Of a stretch of DNA of 64,000 bases, positions 43,314 to 52,809 are shown piece after piece; within the stretch, counting starts at the first letter, position 1, and the number at the start of each line of letters is the position of its first letter. Origin of the DNA: DASTBU01 sp035711845 (lineage in GTDB: Bacteria; Acidobacteriota; Vicinamibacteria; Vicinamibacterales; 2-12-FULL-66-21); the NCBI GenBank assembly GCA_035711845.1, contig DASTBU010000058.1, positions 1 to 64,000 of the forward strand, in the 5' to 3' direction. Made by a program: the position numbers and the translations under genes. The notes beneath the pieces are model-generated. The model was not told the origin of the DNA and did no database searches. It saw only the letters and a list, made by a program, of their open reading frames with translations.

Positions 43314-43341
43314 GTTCTGAGTTTTGAGTTCTGAGTTCCGA
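43293..43341. repeat. Heptamer satellite GTTCTGA, 7 units
   Basis: Five perfect GTTCTGA units plus GTTTTGA and GTTCCGA, 49 bp. Unit and copy number match the array at 9361-9409. The third unit provides the ilvA stop codon, and the array leads directly into the PIN-domain remnant. Confidence 0.95.
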
Positions 43342-43661
43342 GTTGGGTTCTCGGCGACAGCGCCTGGGCTTTTGAGGAATCACGTTCGAGTCCACTCTTC
43401 CAGCTCCTCGTGCTGGCGCTTGCACTGCACTGCATCAACCTGCCACGTTCCGTACGAGGGTTCTTCGACGACCTGTTCAGCAATCCGGCGTATCAGCCGT
43501 ACGACCTGACCCCGGCGCAAATGTTCCTGGCTGACGAGGCCCGTGTCAACCGCGACCCCTTCGATGCGCTGATGTGCGCCGCCGCCAGGGCGCTCGAGCT
43601 TCCGCTCATCACTCGCGACGGGGACATCCGTGCGTCGGGGATGATCAAGGTGATCTGGTAG
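43335..43661 (+). pseudogene. PIN-domain (VapC-type) toxin remnant, N-terminus missing
   Basis: Only the C-terminal part of a PIN domain is readable: SNPAYQPYDLTPAQMFLADEARVNRDPFDALMCAAARALELPLITRDGDIR. It contains the RDPFDALMCAAA and LITRD signature that carries the later catalytic acids of VapC ribonucleases. Upstream the frame continues only as WAFEESRSSPLFQLLVLALALH into the GTTCTGA array, without the first catalytic Asp and without an antitoxin gene or convincing start. A truncated toxin gene, cut at or near the repeat, is the best explanation. Confidence 0.7.
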
Positions 43662-45158
<1,497 letters not shown>

Positions 45159-45444
45159 GTGCACCTCCGGAAGTACGTGGCGGCGCGGATCGTAGCACCC
45201 CGGCAGGCGTTCGTCACCGACTGCGGCGGATGGAACGGGCCATTCGCCGAGCGGTGAGCTGAGACGGCCCGGCATCCTCGCTTCTGCGGCCCGCCAGGCG
45301 CTCATCGGAGCGCGAAAAAGACACAACAGGAGGGCGCCGAAGTTGCAGTCTGGGTCGTCGCGAACGGATGCTGCCGGATTTCCGGCAATCCGGACAAACC
45401 TAAACCGATCCGGAACCTGATCCGTCCAAGGTGCAGAGGGTGCC
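45159..45444. other. Divergent intergenic region
   Basis: 286 bp between the serine hydrolase and the first ADOP permease. No gene or distinct repeat was identified; it must contain the promoters of both genes. Confidence 0.5.
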
Positions 45445-47877
45445 ATGAAGAACCTTGCCTACGCGCTCAGAATCCTCGTCCGGCAGCCGCGATACACGGT
45501 GCTGGCGATACTTACCGTCGCGGTGGGGATCGGCGTCAACGCCGCCATGTTCGGTCTCCTGGATGCGGTGTACTTCCGCCCGCTGCCGATCGCCGATCCA
45601 GACCGGCTCGTCGACGTGCGCCTCGAGTCCCCCGGCTCGCGGTTCAGCGTGCTCTCCTATCAGGAGTTCCTGGATCTCGAGCGGAGCGTCCCGGCCTTCC
45701 AGGACGTCATGGCGATCGGCCAGCGCGGCGTCACGCTCAACCACAACGGCGACGCGCAGCTCCAGATCATCCACTACGTCTCGGGCCGCTACTTTCCGTC
45801 GCTGGGCATTCCGATGCACCTGGGCCGGGGATTCACGGACGCCGACGATCGATCCGACGCGACCACGCCGCAGGCGGTGATCAACCACGAGGTGTGGCAG
45901 CGCCTCGGCTCGCCGTCCGACATCATCGGCCGCACCGTCCAGTTGAACAGCACGATGTTCACGGTGATTGGCGTGACGGCGCCCGGATTCGTCGGGCTTG
46001 ACCGGACCGTGCGGACCCATTTCTGGGTGACGACGGCGCAGGCGCCGTTCGTGGTGGCGGGCCTCCGGGCCGAGCTCGACGATCGGAATCACCGCTGGTT
46101 CGAGATCGTAGCGCGGCTGTCCGATACCGCGGACGTCGCTCAGGCGGCCGCCGGCCTCGACGTGGTCCTCTCGCGATGGCGGGCCCGCGATGCGCGCGCC
46201 TATCAGGACGCCCGGTTGGTCGTTCAGAGCCAGCGCGACGCCACGCGCAGGGAGACCAGGCAGGGCACCGTGTTTCTCGCGCTCGTGGGGCTCGTGCTCC
46301 TGATCGCGTGCGCGAACGTCGCCAACCTGACGCTCGCGAGGGGGGAAGGGCGGCGTCGCGAGATGGCCCTCCGGGCGGCGCTCGGCGCCACACGTCTGAA
46401 CCTGCTCCGGCAGATGCTCCTGGAAAGCGCCCTGGTTTCGCTGGCGGCGGCTGCGGCCGGTGTGCTGCTCGCCTCCTGGCTGATCTCGTTGTTTCCGGCG
46501 CTGCTCCCCCCGGGCGCACGGTTCGCGATGACACTCGACGTCAGGGTCGATACACGACTGCTTGCCTTTGCTGCGCTGCTCGCCGCGTTGGCCACGGCCC
46601 TGGTGGGCATCGTGCCTGCCTGGCGCAGCTCGCGCACGGATATCACGAGCGGGTTGAAGAGCCAGGCGCCGACCGTGGCGGGGAGCGGCCGCGGCGTGCA
46701 GCTTCGCGACGTCCTCGTCGTCAGCGAGATCGCCATGAGCGGCGTGGTCATCATTGCCGCGGGCCTGCTGGTCCGGAGCTTTGCCTACAGCCTGGCCGTC
46801 GAACCGGGCTTCGACATGCGCAGAAACGTCGCGACCTTCTACGTCGTCCCTGGCTTGAAGGGGTACGACCACGATGCGACATACCGGTACTTGGAGTCGG
46901 CGCGCCGCAGCGCAGCCACGGCTCCCGGTGTGCAACGCGTCAGCTACGGCATCCGGCTGCCCGGCCAGGGCAACGAAGCGGGATGGAGCGCCTCTTTCGT
47001 GATTCCCGGGAAGGAACCGCCTCCGGGCAAGGACGCCTTCGATATCCGGTACACGATGGTCGGGCCGGACTATTTCGAGGTGATGGGCACCAGCATTCTG
47101 AGCGGTCGCGGCATCGGTGACGTCGATCGGCCCGACAGCGCGGCCGTCGCGGTCATCAGCGACGCGATGGCGCGCCGGTTATGGCCCGGCGAGAGCCCAC
47201 TGGGCAAGCGGATTCGCATGGGTCGGGCGCGGCCGATCGATCGGGAGATCGTGGGTGTTGCCGAGGACATCCGGATCGGCGGCCTGTTCGAGGCGCCCGA
47301 GATGTACGTCTATGTGCCGTACGCGCAGGATCAGCAGGCGTTCGGCCTTCTCCTCGTGGAAGCGCAGGGCGACACGGCGGCCGTCGGCGGATCGGTCAAG
47401 CAACGCCTCGCCGAGATCGATCCGGCGATTCCGGTCCTCGCCGTCAGCTCGTTCGCCGAACATATGAATCTCCTCCTGTACGAAGATCGTCGCAACGCCT
47501 GGATCGGATTCGCGATTGCGCTGCTGGCACTGGCGCTCGGCGCCGTCGGTGTGCACGGGGTCGTGTCGCTGGTCACGGCGCGGCGAACGCGGGAGATCGG
47601 CCTCCGCGTCGTGCTCGGCGCCGACCGCCGGCAGGTGCTCTGGCTGCTGCTCGGCAAGGGTGTCAGGCTCGCATTGGTGGGGGCGATCCTGGGGATCGCG
47701 GGAGGCCTGGCCGCCGGCCGGTTGCTGCAGAACCAACTGCACGGCATCGAGGCAACGGATCCCTGGAGCATCGTCGTGGGCACCACCGTGCTGATCACCG
47801 TCGCGCTCGCCGCGAGTTTCGCGCCGGCCTGGCGCGCTACTCGACTGGATCCAGCGGTGGCGCTGCGCGACGATTAG
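45445..47877 (+). CDS. ADOP-type duplicated FtsX/MacB permease (no prefix domain)
   Basis: 810 residues: two FtsX-type modules. The N-terminal MacB_PCD periplasmic region (about 45-240) is followed by a three-helix FtsX block (QGTVFLALVGLVLLIACANVANLTLARGEGRRRE onward), a second periplasmic core (about 440-640) and a final FtsX block (IALLALALGAVGVHGVV...TREIGLRVVLGADR). The ANVANL and REIxLRxxLGA motifs are the family's inner-membrane coupling residues. No ATPase is encoded nearby, hence the name orphan permease. It lacks the short N-terminal prefix domain of the two permeases at 52810 and 58524. Substrate unknown. Confidence 0.88.
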   Translation: MKNLAYALRILVRQPRYTVLAILTVAVGIGVNAAMFGLLDAVYFRPLPIADPDRLVDVRLESPGSRFSVLSYQEFLDLERSVPAFQDVMAIGQRGVTLNHNGDAQLQIIHYVSGRYFPSLGIPMHLGRGFTDADDRSDATTPQAVINHEVWQRLGSPSDIIGRTVQLNSTMFTVIGVTAPGFVGLDRTVRTHFWVTTAQAPFVVAGLRAELDDRNHRWFEIVARLSDTADVAQAAAGLDVVLSRWRARDARAYQDARLVVQSQRDATRRETRQGTVFLALVGLVLLIACANVANLTLARGEGRRREMALRAALGATRLNLLRQMLLESALVSLAAAAAGVLLASWLISLFPALLPPGARFAMTLDVRVDTRLLAFAALLAALATALVGIVPAWRSSRTDITSGLKSQAPTVAGSGRGVQLRDVLVVSEIAMSGVVIIAAGLLVRSFAYSLAVEPGFDMRRNVATFYVVPGLKGYDHDATYRYLESARRSAATAPGVQRVSYGIRLPGQGNEAGWSASFVIPGKEPPPGKDAFDIRYTMVGPDYFEVMGTSILSGRGIGDVDRPDSAAVAVISDAMARRLWPGESPLGKRIRMGRARPIDREIVGVAEDIRIGGLFEAPEMYVYVPYAQDQQAFGLLLVEAQGDTAAVGGSVKQRLAEIDPAIPVLAVSSFAEHMNLLLYEDRRNAWIGFAIALLALALGAVGVHGVVSLVTARRTREIGLRVVLGADRRQVLWLLLGKGVRLALVGAILGIAGGLAAGRLLQNQLHGIEATDPWSIVVGTTVLITVALAASFAPAWRATRLDPAVALRDD

Positions 47878-48128
47878 GTGTTCCGGTCGTACGACGCGAG
47901 CATCGCGCCGAGCGCGCCGGAGTGGCCTGAACTACGCGCGGTCATCCGGGCGGCAGCGCTGCTTTGTCAGACCCGGAACAGAAGGTCGACCTGCACAGTG
48001 GCGACACGGTGTCGGGCCAGATCCGGCCGCCCAGGGAAGGTGATCGCGGTATCAGAGCTATCAGCTGTGAGCGCTCGGCCGCGGCCTGGCTCAGTGCAGC
48101 GGCGGAGGGCGGACGGCGAAAGCAAGTA
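47878..48128. other. Gap between convergent permease and kinase genes
   Basis: 251 bp without a supported gene; the two flanking stop codons face each other. No terminator with a T-tract was seen. Confidence 0.5.
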
Positions 48129-49097
48129 TCACCCCCAGAACCACCAGGCGGCGGCGAAGGCGAGGACGAGGAGCACCACGAAGATCCAGCTGCGGCTGGG
48201 GGGTTCGTCGTCGAGGGGCAGCAGGTCGGCTGGCGAGGGTTCGCCGGCTCGCAGGTCCAGCACGGCGGCGACGCTGCGCAGTTCCGCGCCGAACGACGCG
48301 GCGCTCTGATAGCGGCCGTCCAGGTCCTTCGAGAGCGCTCGTCCGACGATCGCGTCCAGCTCCGCAGGCAGGTGAGGGTTGACCGCCGACAGACGCGGCG
48401 GCGCGAGGCGGATGACGTTGAGCACCGCAGAGGGCAGCGGCCCGAATGCCAGGCGGCCCGTGAGCATCTCGTAGAGCACCGCGCCGAGCGAGAACAGATC
48501 GCTCCTCGCGTCGATCGGGCTTCCCAGAGCCTGTTCGGGCGACAAGTACGGAGCGACCGGCGGAGCACCTGGCGGCAGGCCATCAGGCGCTGACGCTGCC
48601 GCCGCACGGGCCTGGCCGCCTGACGTCCACGGAGAGAGGCCGAAGTCCAGCACCTTGGCGCTGCCCTTGGCCGTAACCATGATCGTCTCGGGGCGAATGT
48701 CCCCGTGGATGATGTCCCGCGCGTGCGCCTCGGCGAGCGCGTCGGCTATCTGGATTCCCAGCTCCAACGCGCGACGCGGATTGACCGCGCGGCCGCCGAT
48801 CTCCTGCTTGAGCGTCACACCCGAGACGAACTCGTACGCCAGATACGACCGGGCCGCATATTCGCCTGCATCGAAGAGCGTCGCGATGTTCGGGTGCGAA
48901 AGCGTCGAGGCTTCGCGGATTGCGGCGGCGAACGCCTCGCCGCGCGCGGGCGTGCCAGGCGTCTCCGCAGGCAGTAGCTTGAGCGCGACCGTCCGGCCGA
49001 CCTTCGTGTCTCGCGCGCGGTACACGTCTCCCAGGCCGCCGGCACCGAGGTGCTCGAGGAGGTTGTAATGCGCGATCGACTGATCCACGACGCTCAT
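48129..49097 (-). CDS. Ser/Thr protein kinase, non-RD catalytic loop, C-terminal membrane anchor
   Basis: 322 residues. The PknB-like kinase domain (about 10-280) has a glycine-rich loop LGAGGLGDVYRA (18-29), the ATP lysine K40, the alpha-C glutamate E62, the catalytic loop H131-G132-D133 in IIHGDIRPETIMV, and DFGLS (151-155). The usual HRDLKPEN Arg is Gly and the following Lys is Arg, so activity may be altered. A single hydrophobic segment (WIFVVLLVLAFAAAWWF) sits at the extreme C-terminus with no sensor domain beyond it. The start overlaps the SDR stop by ATGA, so the pair is co-translated. Confidence 0.87.
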   Translation of the reverse strand: MSVVDQSIAHYNLLEHLGAGGLGDVYRARDTKVGRTVALKLLPAETPGTPARGEAFAAAIREASTLSHPNIATLFDAGEYAARSYLAYEFVSGVTLKQEIGGRAVNPRRALELGIQIADALAEAHARDIIHGDIRPETIMVTAKGSAKVLDFGLSPWTSGGQARAAAASAPDGLPPGAPPVAPYLSPEQALGSPIDARSDLFSLGAVLYEMLTGRLAFGPLPSAVLNVIRLAPPRLSAVNPHLPAELDAIVGRALSKDLDGRYQSAASFGAELRSVAAVLDLRAGEPSPADLLPLDDEPPSRSWIFVVLLVLAFAAAWWFWG

Positions 49098-49816
49098 TTC
49101 CGGGGGCGTGATGGCCGCAGCTCGATGCGGCTCGGCAGGCTGCGCGCAGGAAACGTTATCAAGTCGACGACGATTTCCGAGATGTCCTCGGGAGCGATTT
49201 TCCAGTCGGCCTCGCCGCTCTTGCCGCGTCCCGAGAAACCGGTGGACACCGACCCGGGCATGATATAGCTCACGCGTATGTTCTCCTGACGCACTTCCTG
49301 CATCAGCGACTCGCTGAACGCGTTGAGACCGGCCTTCGACGCACAGTAGGCGGCCCCCCCCGTGAACGAGTTCTTCCCCGCGAGGCTGCTGATGTTGATG
49401 ATCCACCCGCCGCCCCGGCTTCGAAGATGTGGAATCGCCGCGTGGCAGCAGTAGAACACGCCGCTCAGGTTCGTTTCGATGACCTGGTCCCAATCCGAAA
49501 CCGACATGTCCGCAACGTCGGCGAAGAGGCCCACGCCCGCATTGTTGATCAGCACGTCGAGGCCACCGTACTTCCGGACGGCCGTGTCAATCGCGCCGGC
49601 GGCTTCGCGAGCGCCCCGGACGTCGGCTCTGACGACGTGCACCGAGTCGCGGTCTGCGGCCGCGCTCTGGACTTCGCGGCTCGCCGCCTCGAGCTGCTGC
49701 TGATCGCGGCCCGTGATCACGACCCTGCTGCCCCCCTTCGCCAGCGCCGCCGCGATCGCCAGCCCGATCCCGCGCGACCCGCCGGTGACGACCGCCACCT
49801 TACCCCTGAGATCCAT
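49094..49816 (-). CDS. Short-chain dehydrogenase/reductase
   Basis: 240 residues of the classical SDR fold. The cofactor motif TGGSRGIG is at about 11-18, with NNAG in LINNAGVG. The catalytic Ser and YCASK lie in ISSLAGKNSFTGGAAYCASKAG. TGR after the second strand suggests NADPH preference. The physiological substrate is unknown. The ATG at 49816 (MDLRGKV) is preferred over an ATG at 49855. Its stop overlaps the kinase start, an uncommon partnership. Confidence 0.88.
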   Translation of the reverse strand: MDLRGKVAVVTGGSRGIGLAIAAALAKGGSRVVITGRDQQQLEAASREVQSAAADRDSVHVVRADVRGAREAAGAIDTAVRKYGGLDVLINNAGVGLFADVADMSVSDWDQVIETNLSGVFYCCHAAIPHLRSRGGGWIINISSLAGKNSFTGGAAYCASKAGLNAFSESLMQEVRQENIRVSYIMPGSVSTGFSGRGKSGEADWKIAPEDISEIVVDLITFPARSLPSRIELRPSRPRK

Positions 49817-50317
49817 TCGATTCGCCGATGTTTGGGTGCCCGTAACCATGCCCATTAGAATAGGCGGAATCAACCCCGCATGAGAATCGTCACCTGGAGA
49901 GCTGCGGCACAACGTCACCGCACACATGCAGCATCGAGACCGGCGGCCGCCAGCAGCGGCCCGGACGAGCTGGAGCAGCTGCTCGGTTAGGATCCGTTCG
50001 CGAATGAGTGTGCCACTCTGGGCGTCGAGGCGCCCGCATGGCCAGGCGCGAGGAGCGCGCATACCGGCAGTATGTAAGCGACGAGCAACGCAGCCAGGCG
50101 GGATGCATCGGCGGTCAGAGTGGCACACGTATTCGCGGACGGGTCCTTAGCCGCTCCCCGCCCGGAACGACGGCCCCGAGCAGTGAGAGCGCCAGGGAGC
50201 CGCCTGGAGGTGTGCGTACGGTCGGGACGGCGAATGGCGGGGCAGGGCTGCACATGCCGTCTCGCTCGGGTTGCGTGCTTCACTGACTCGCGTCCGAATC
50301 AGAGGACTGCAGTGTCG
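49817..50317. other. Gene-free leader region of the second permease
   Basis: About 500 bp between the divergent SDR and the second ADOP permease with no supported gene. It holds a 155-bp inverted-repeat element (49991-50145), listed separately. The rest shows nothing distinctive apart from the AGAGGA Shine-Dalgarno at 50301-50306. Confidence 0.6.
49991..50145. repeat. 155-bp hairpin/MITE-like element with 30-bp terminal inverted repeats
   Basis: The left 30-bp end begins GATCCGTTCGCGAATGAGTG and the right end is nearly its reverse complement (26 of 30 positions match; both share GTGTGCCACTCTG). The ends enclose 95 bp with no coding potential. The size and structure resemble a non-autonomous miniature element. 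No matching transposase is in the window. Confidence 0.85.
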
Positions 50318-52801
50318 ATGCTCCACGACTTGCGATACGCCGTGCGGACGCTTCGGCGCATGCCGGTGTTCACCGCCGCAGCGCTCCTCTCCCTCACGCT
50401 CGGCATTGGAAGCTCCGCGGCGATCTTCAGCCTCGTCGATGCCGCAATGCTTCGCAGGCCTCCCTTTGCCGATGCGGACCGCCTGGCCGTGCTGAACATC
50501 ACACAGCGCACGCCGCGCGAAGGGGAGCTGCGGCACCGCTGGTCGTGGCCGCGCTTTCAGTTGCTGAAACGATATGCCCGATCGTTCGAGGGCGTCGCCA
50601 CGAGTTCCAACAATGTCGTGACCGTGACCGGTTCCAGCCGCCCGGAGCCACTTGCGGTCGAGATCGTATCCACAGATTACCTCGGCGTGATGCGTGCGCC
50701 GCTCGTCTCGGGCCGTGGTTTCGTCGAGGGCGACGGGATCGTTGGAGCCCCATCGTCTTCGGTCGTCATCGGCTACGACGTGTGGCAACGGAGGTTTGGT
50801 GGAATCGAGGATGTCGTCGGCTCTCCGTTGGAACTGAATGGGATCGCGCTGACCGTCGTCGGCGTCGCGGCGCGCGGTTTCAATGGCGTGTCGGGGCTTG
50901 CGCAGGCCTGGATACCCGCCACGGTTGCTCCGCTCGTCACGTATCGCGACTACCTCACCACGAATCAGAATTTCATCACGGTGATAGGACGGTTGCGTCG
51001 CGACGTCACGATCGACTCGGCTCGCGCGGAGCTGGCGATTGTCGGCGCTCGGATTCATGCGGAGCAGGCGAGCGAAGCCGACACACCCCAGGACGAGTTC
51101 TCGGCCACGGCCATGACGTTGAACGATGCGCGGATCGACGTCGCCACGCGCCGCGCCTTGATGCTGCTGGGGGCTGCGGCCGCCCTGCTCCTCCTGATTG
51201 CCTGCGCCAACGTCGCCGGCCTGCTCGTCGGTCGAGCCGCAGGCCGGCGGCGCGAGATTGCGATCCGGCTGGCGATTGGATCGGACCGCGCACGTCTCGT
51301 TCGGCAGATGCTCATCGAAGGGGGCGTCCTCGCTGCCGCTGCGGGTGGGCTCACCCTCGTCGTGACGGCCTGGATCATGCCGTTCCTGCGCATTCCTGCC
51401 ACGCTCGCCCGCGGCCGCAATTTCTATGGAGCCGTCGGCGAATTCGCGACACCGACCGTGGATTGGCGCCTTTTCGCGTTCACGTTCGCCATCTGCGCGT
51501 GCACCGTTCTTCTGTTTGCTCTGCTGCCCGCGCTCCGTTCCACGCGGATCGCGATCGCAGCCGATCTGAAGGCAGGAGGTGGTGGCGCGTCCCGTGGCCC
51601 CGCACGGTTGGCTCTTCGCGAAGCGATCGTTGGCCTTCAGGTGTGCCTCGCGGTGGTGCTGCTGGTTGGCTGCGGTCTGCTGCTCAGCAGTTATGCCCGC
51701 CTGCGTCACACGCCCCTGGGATTCGATCCGGACGGGTTGGTCACCTTCATGATCCGCCCGTCGGAGGTGAAGTACGACACGACCAGGGCCCCGGCACTGC
51801 TCGATCGCGTCCTGGAGCAGATCGCGCGCGTGCCGGGAGTGGAGGCCGCAACGGTGGACGGTTGCGCGCCGCTGTCCACGCAGTGCGCGAACGCGTCCTT
51901 GCGAATCGTGGGCCGGCCACTCGCGACTCCAGCAGACGCACCCTCGGTGCTCCGGCATTACGTCTCACCGAATCACTTCAAGACGCTGCGCGTGCCGATC
52001 ATTCGTGGACGCGGCCTCGAAGAGAGAGATCGAGCCGGCAGTCCCGCTGTCGTTGTCATCAACGAAGCCGCGGCGCAGAGGTTCTGGCCAGACGAGGATC
52101 CAATCGGGAAGCGTGTGTGGTTCGAGGGCGCAACGGCGTTCGACAGTCCCGAGGCAAGCGCCGAGATTGTCGGCATTGTCGGCAATGTGGCCTATCAGCC
52201 GCTCGGCGAGAACGCCATTCAGCCTGATTTCTTCACGGCGTACGCGCAGTTCACGTATCCGAACCGGATGGTGCTCGTGCGCGCAACCGCGGGTGAATCG
52301 CTTGCCCTGGTGCCACAGCTTGCCCAGGCGGTGAGACGCGCCGACCCGGACCTCGCGCTGTTCGACGTCCAGACGATGGCAGCGCGAGCGCAGTTGTCGT
52401 GGTCGAAACACAGCTTCCAGACCGCGCTGTTCGCGATCATCGCGTTCATCGCGCTGTCGGTCGCGGCCACCGGCGTGTTTGCCGTGACGTCCTTCTTCGT
52501 GACGAGCCGCAGCCGGGAGATCGGCATCCGCCTGGCGCTCGGGGCGAACGCCGGTCAGATCGCACGCGCGATGATCGGGCCGACTATCCGCTTCGCCTTG
52601 CCCGGCGCGGCAGCCGGGATCGCTGGCGCGCTGCTGCTGGGGCGCGCCATGCGAGCCGCTCTCTATGAGACGAGCCCTCTGGATCCTGTCGCATTGGGCG
52701 GAGCGGTTTCCGTCCTGATAGGAGCCGTAATCGCCGCAGGTTACCTGCCCTTGCGCCGAGCGCTGGCCGTAAATCCCGTCGATGTGCTGCGAAGCGAGTA
52801 A
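50318..52801 (+). CDS. ADOP-type duplicated FtsX/MacB permease
   Basis: 827 residues. The N-terminal helix and MacB_PCD core (about 15-250) are followed by the first FtsX block (LMLLGAAAALLLLIACANVAGLLVGRAAGRRREIAIRLAIG), a second periplasmic core (about 445-660), and the last FtsX block (IIAFIALSVAATGVFAV...REIGIRLALGAN). The protein ends with the conserved NPVDVLRSE tail. No prefix domain and no PadR gene are attached. AGAGGA fits either ATG 50318 or a GTG six bases upstream. It is convergent with the next permease gene, with only 8 bp between the stop codons. Confidence 0.88.
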   Translation: MLHDLRYAVRTLRRMPVFTAAALLSLTLGIGSSAAIFSLVDAAMLRRPPFADADRLAVLNITQRTPREGELRHRWSWPRFQLLKRYARSFEGVATSSNNVVTVTGSSRPEPLAVEIVSTDYLGVMRAPLVSGRGFVEGDGIVGAPSSSVVIGYDVWQRRFGGIEDVVGSPLELNGIALTVVGVAARGFNGVSGLAQAWIPATVAPLVTYRDYLTTNQNFITVIGRLRRDVTIDSARAELAIVGARIHAEQASEADTPQDEFSATAMTLNDARIDVATRRALMLLGAAAALLLLIACANVAGLLVGRAAGRRREIAIRLAIGSDRARLVRQMLIEGGVLAAAAGGLTLVVTAWIMPFLRIPATLARGRNFYGAVGEFATPTVDWRLFAFTFAICACTVLLFALLPALRSTRIAIAADLKAGGGGASRGPARLALREAIVGLQVCLAVVLLVGCGLLLSSYARLRHTPLGFDPDGLVTFMIRPSEVKYDTTRAPALLDRVLEQIARVPGVEAATVDGCAPLSTQCANASLRIVGRPLATPADAPSVLRHYVSPNHFKTLRVPIIRGRGLEERDRAGSPAVVVINEAAAQRFWPDEDPIGKRVWFEGATAFDSPEASAEIVGIVGNVAYQPLGENAIQPDFFTAYAQFTYPNRMVLVRATAGESLALVPQLAQAVRRADPDLALFDVQTMAARAQLSWSKHSFQTALFAIIAFIALSVAATGVFAVTSFFVTSRSREIGIRLALGANAGQIARAMIGPTIRFALPGAAAGIAGALLLGRAMRAALYETSPLDPVALGGAVSVLIGAVIAAGYLPLRRALAVNPVDVLRSE

Positions 52802-52809
52802 CGGCACCC

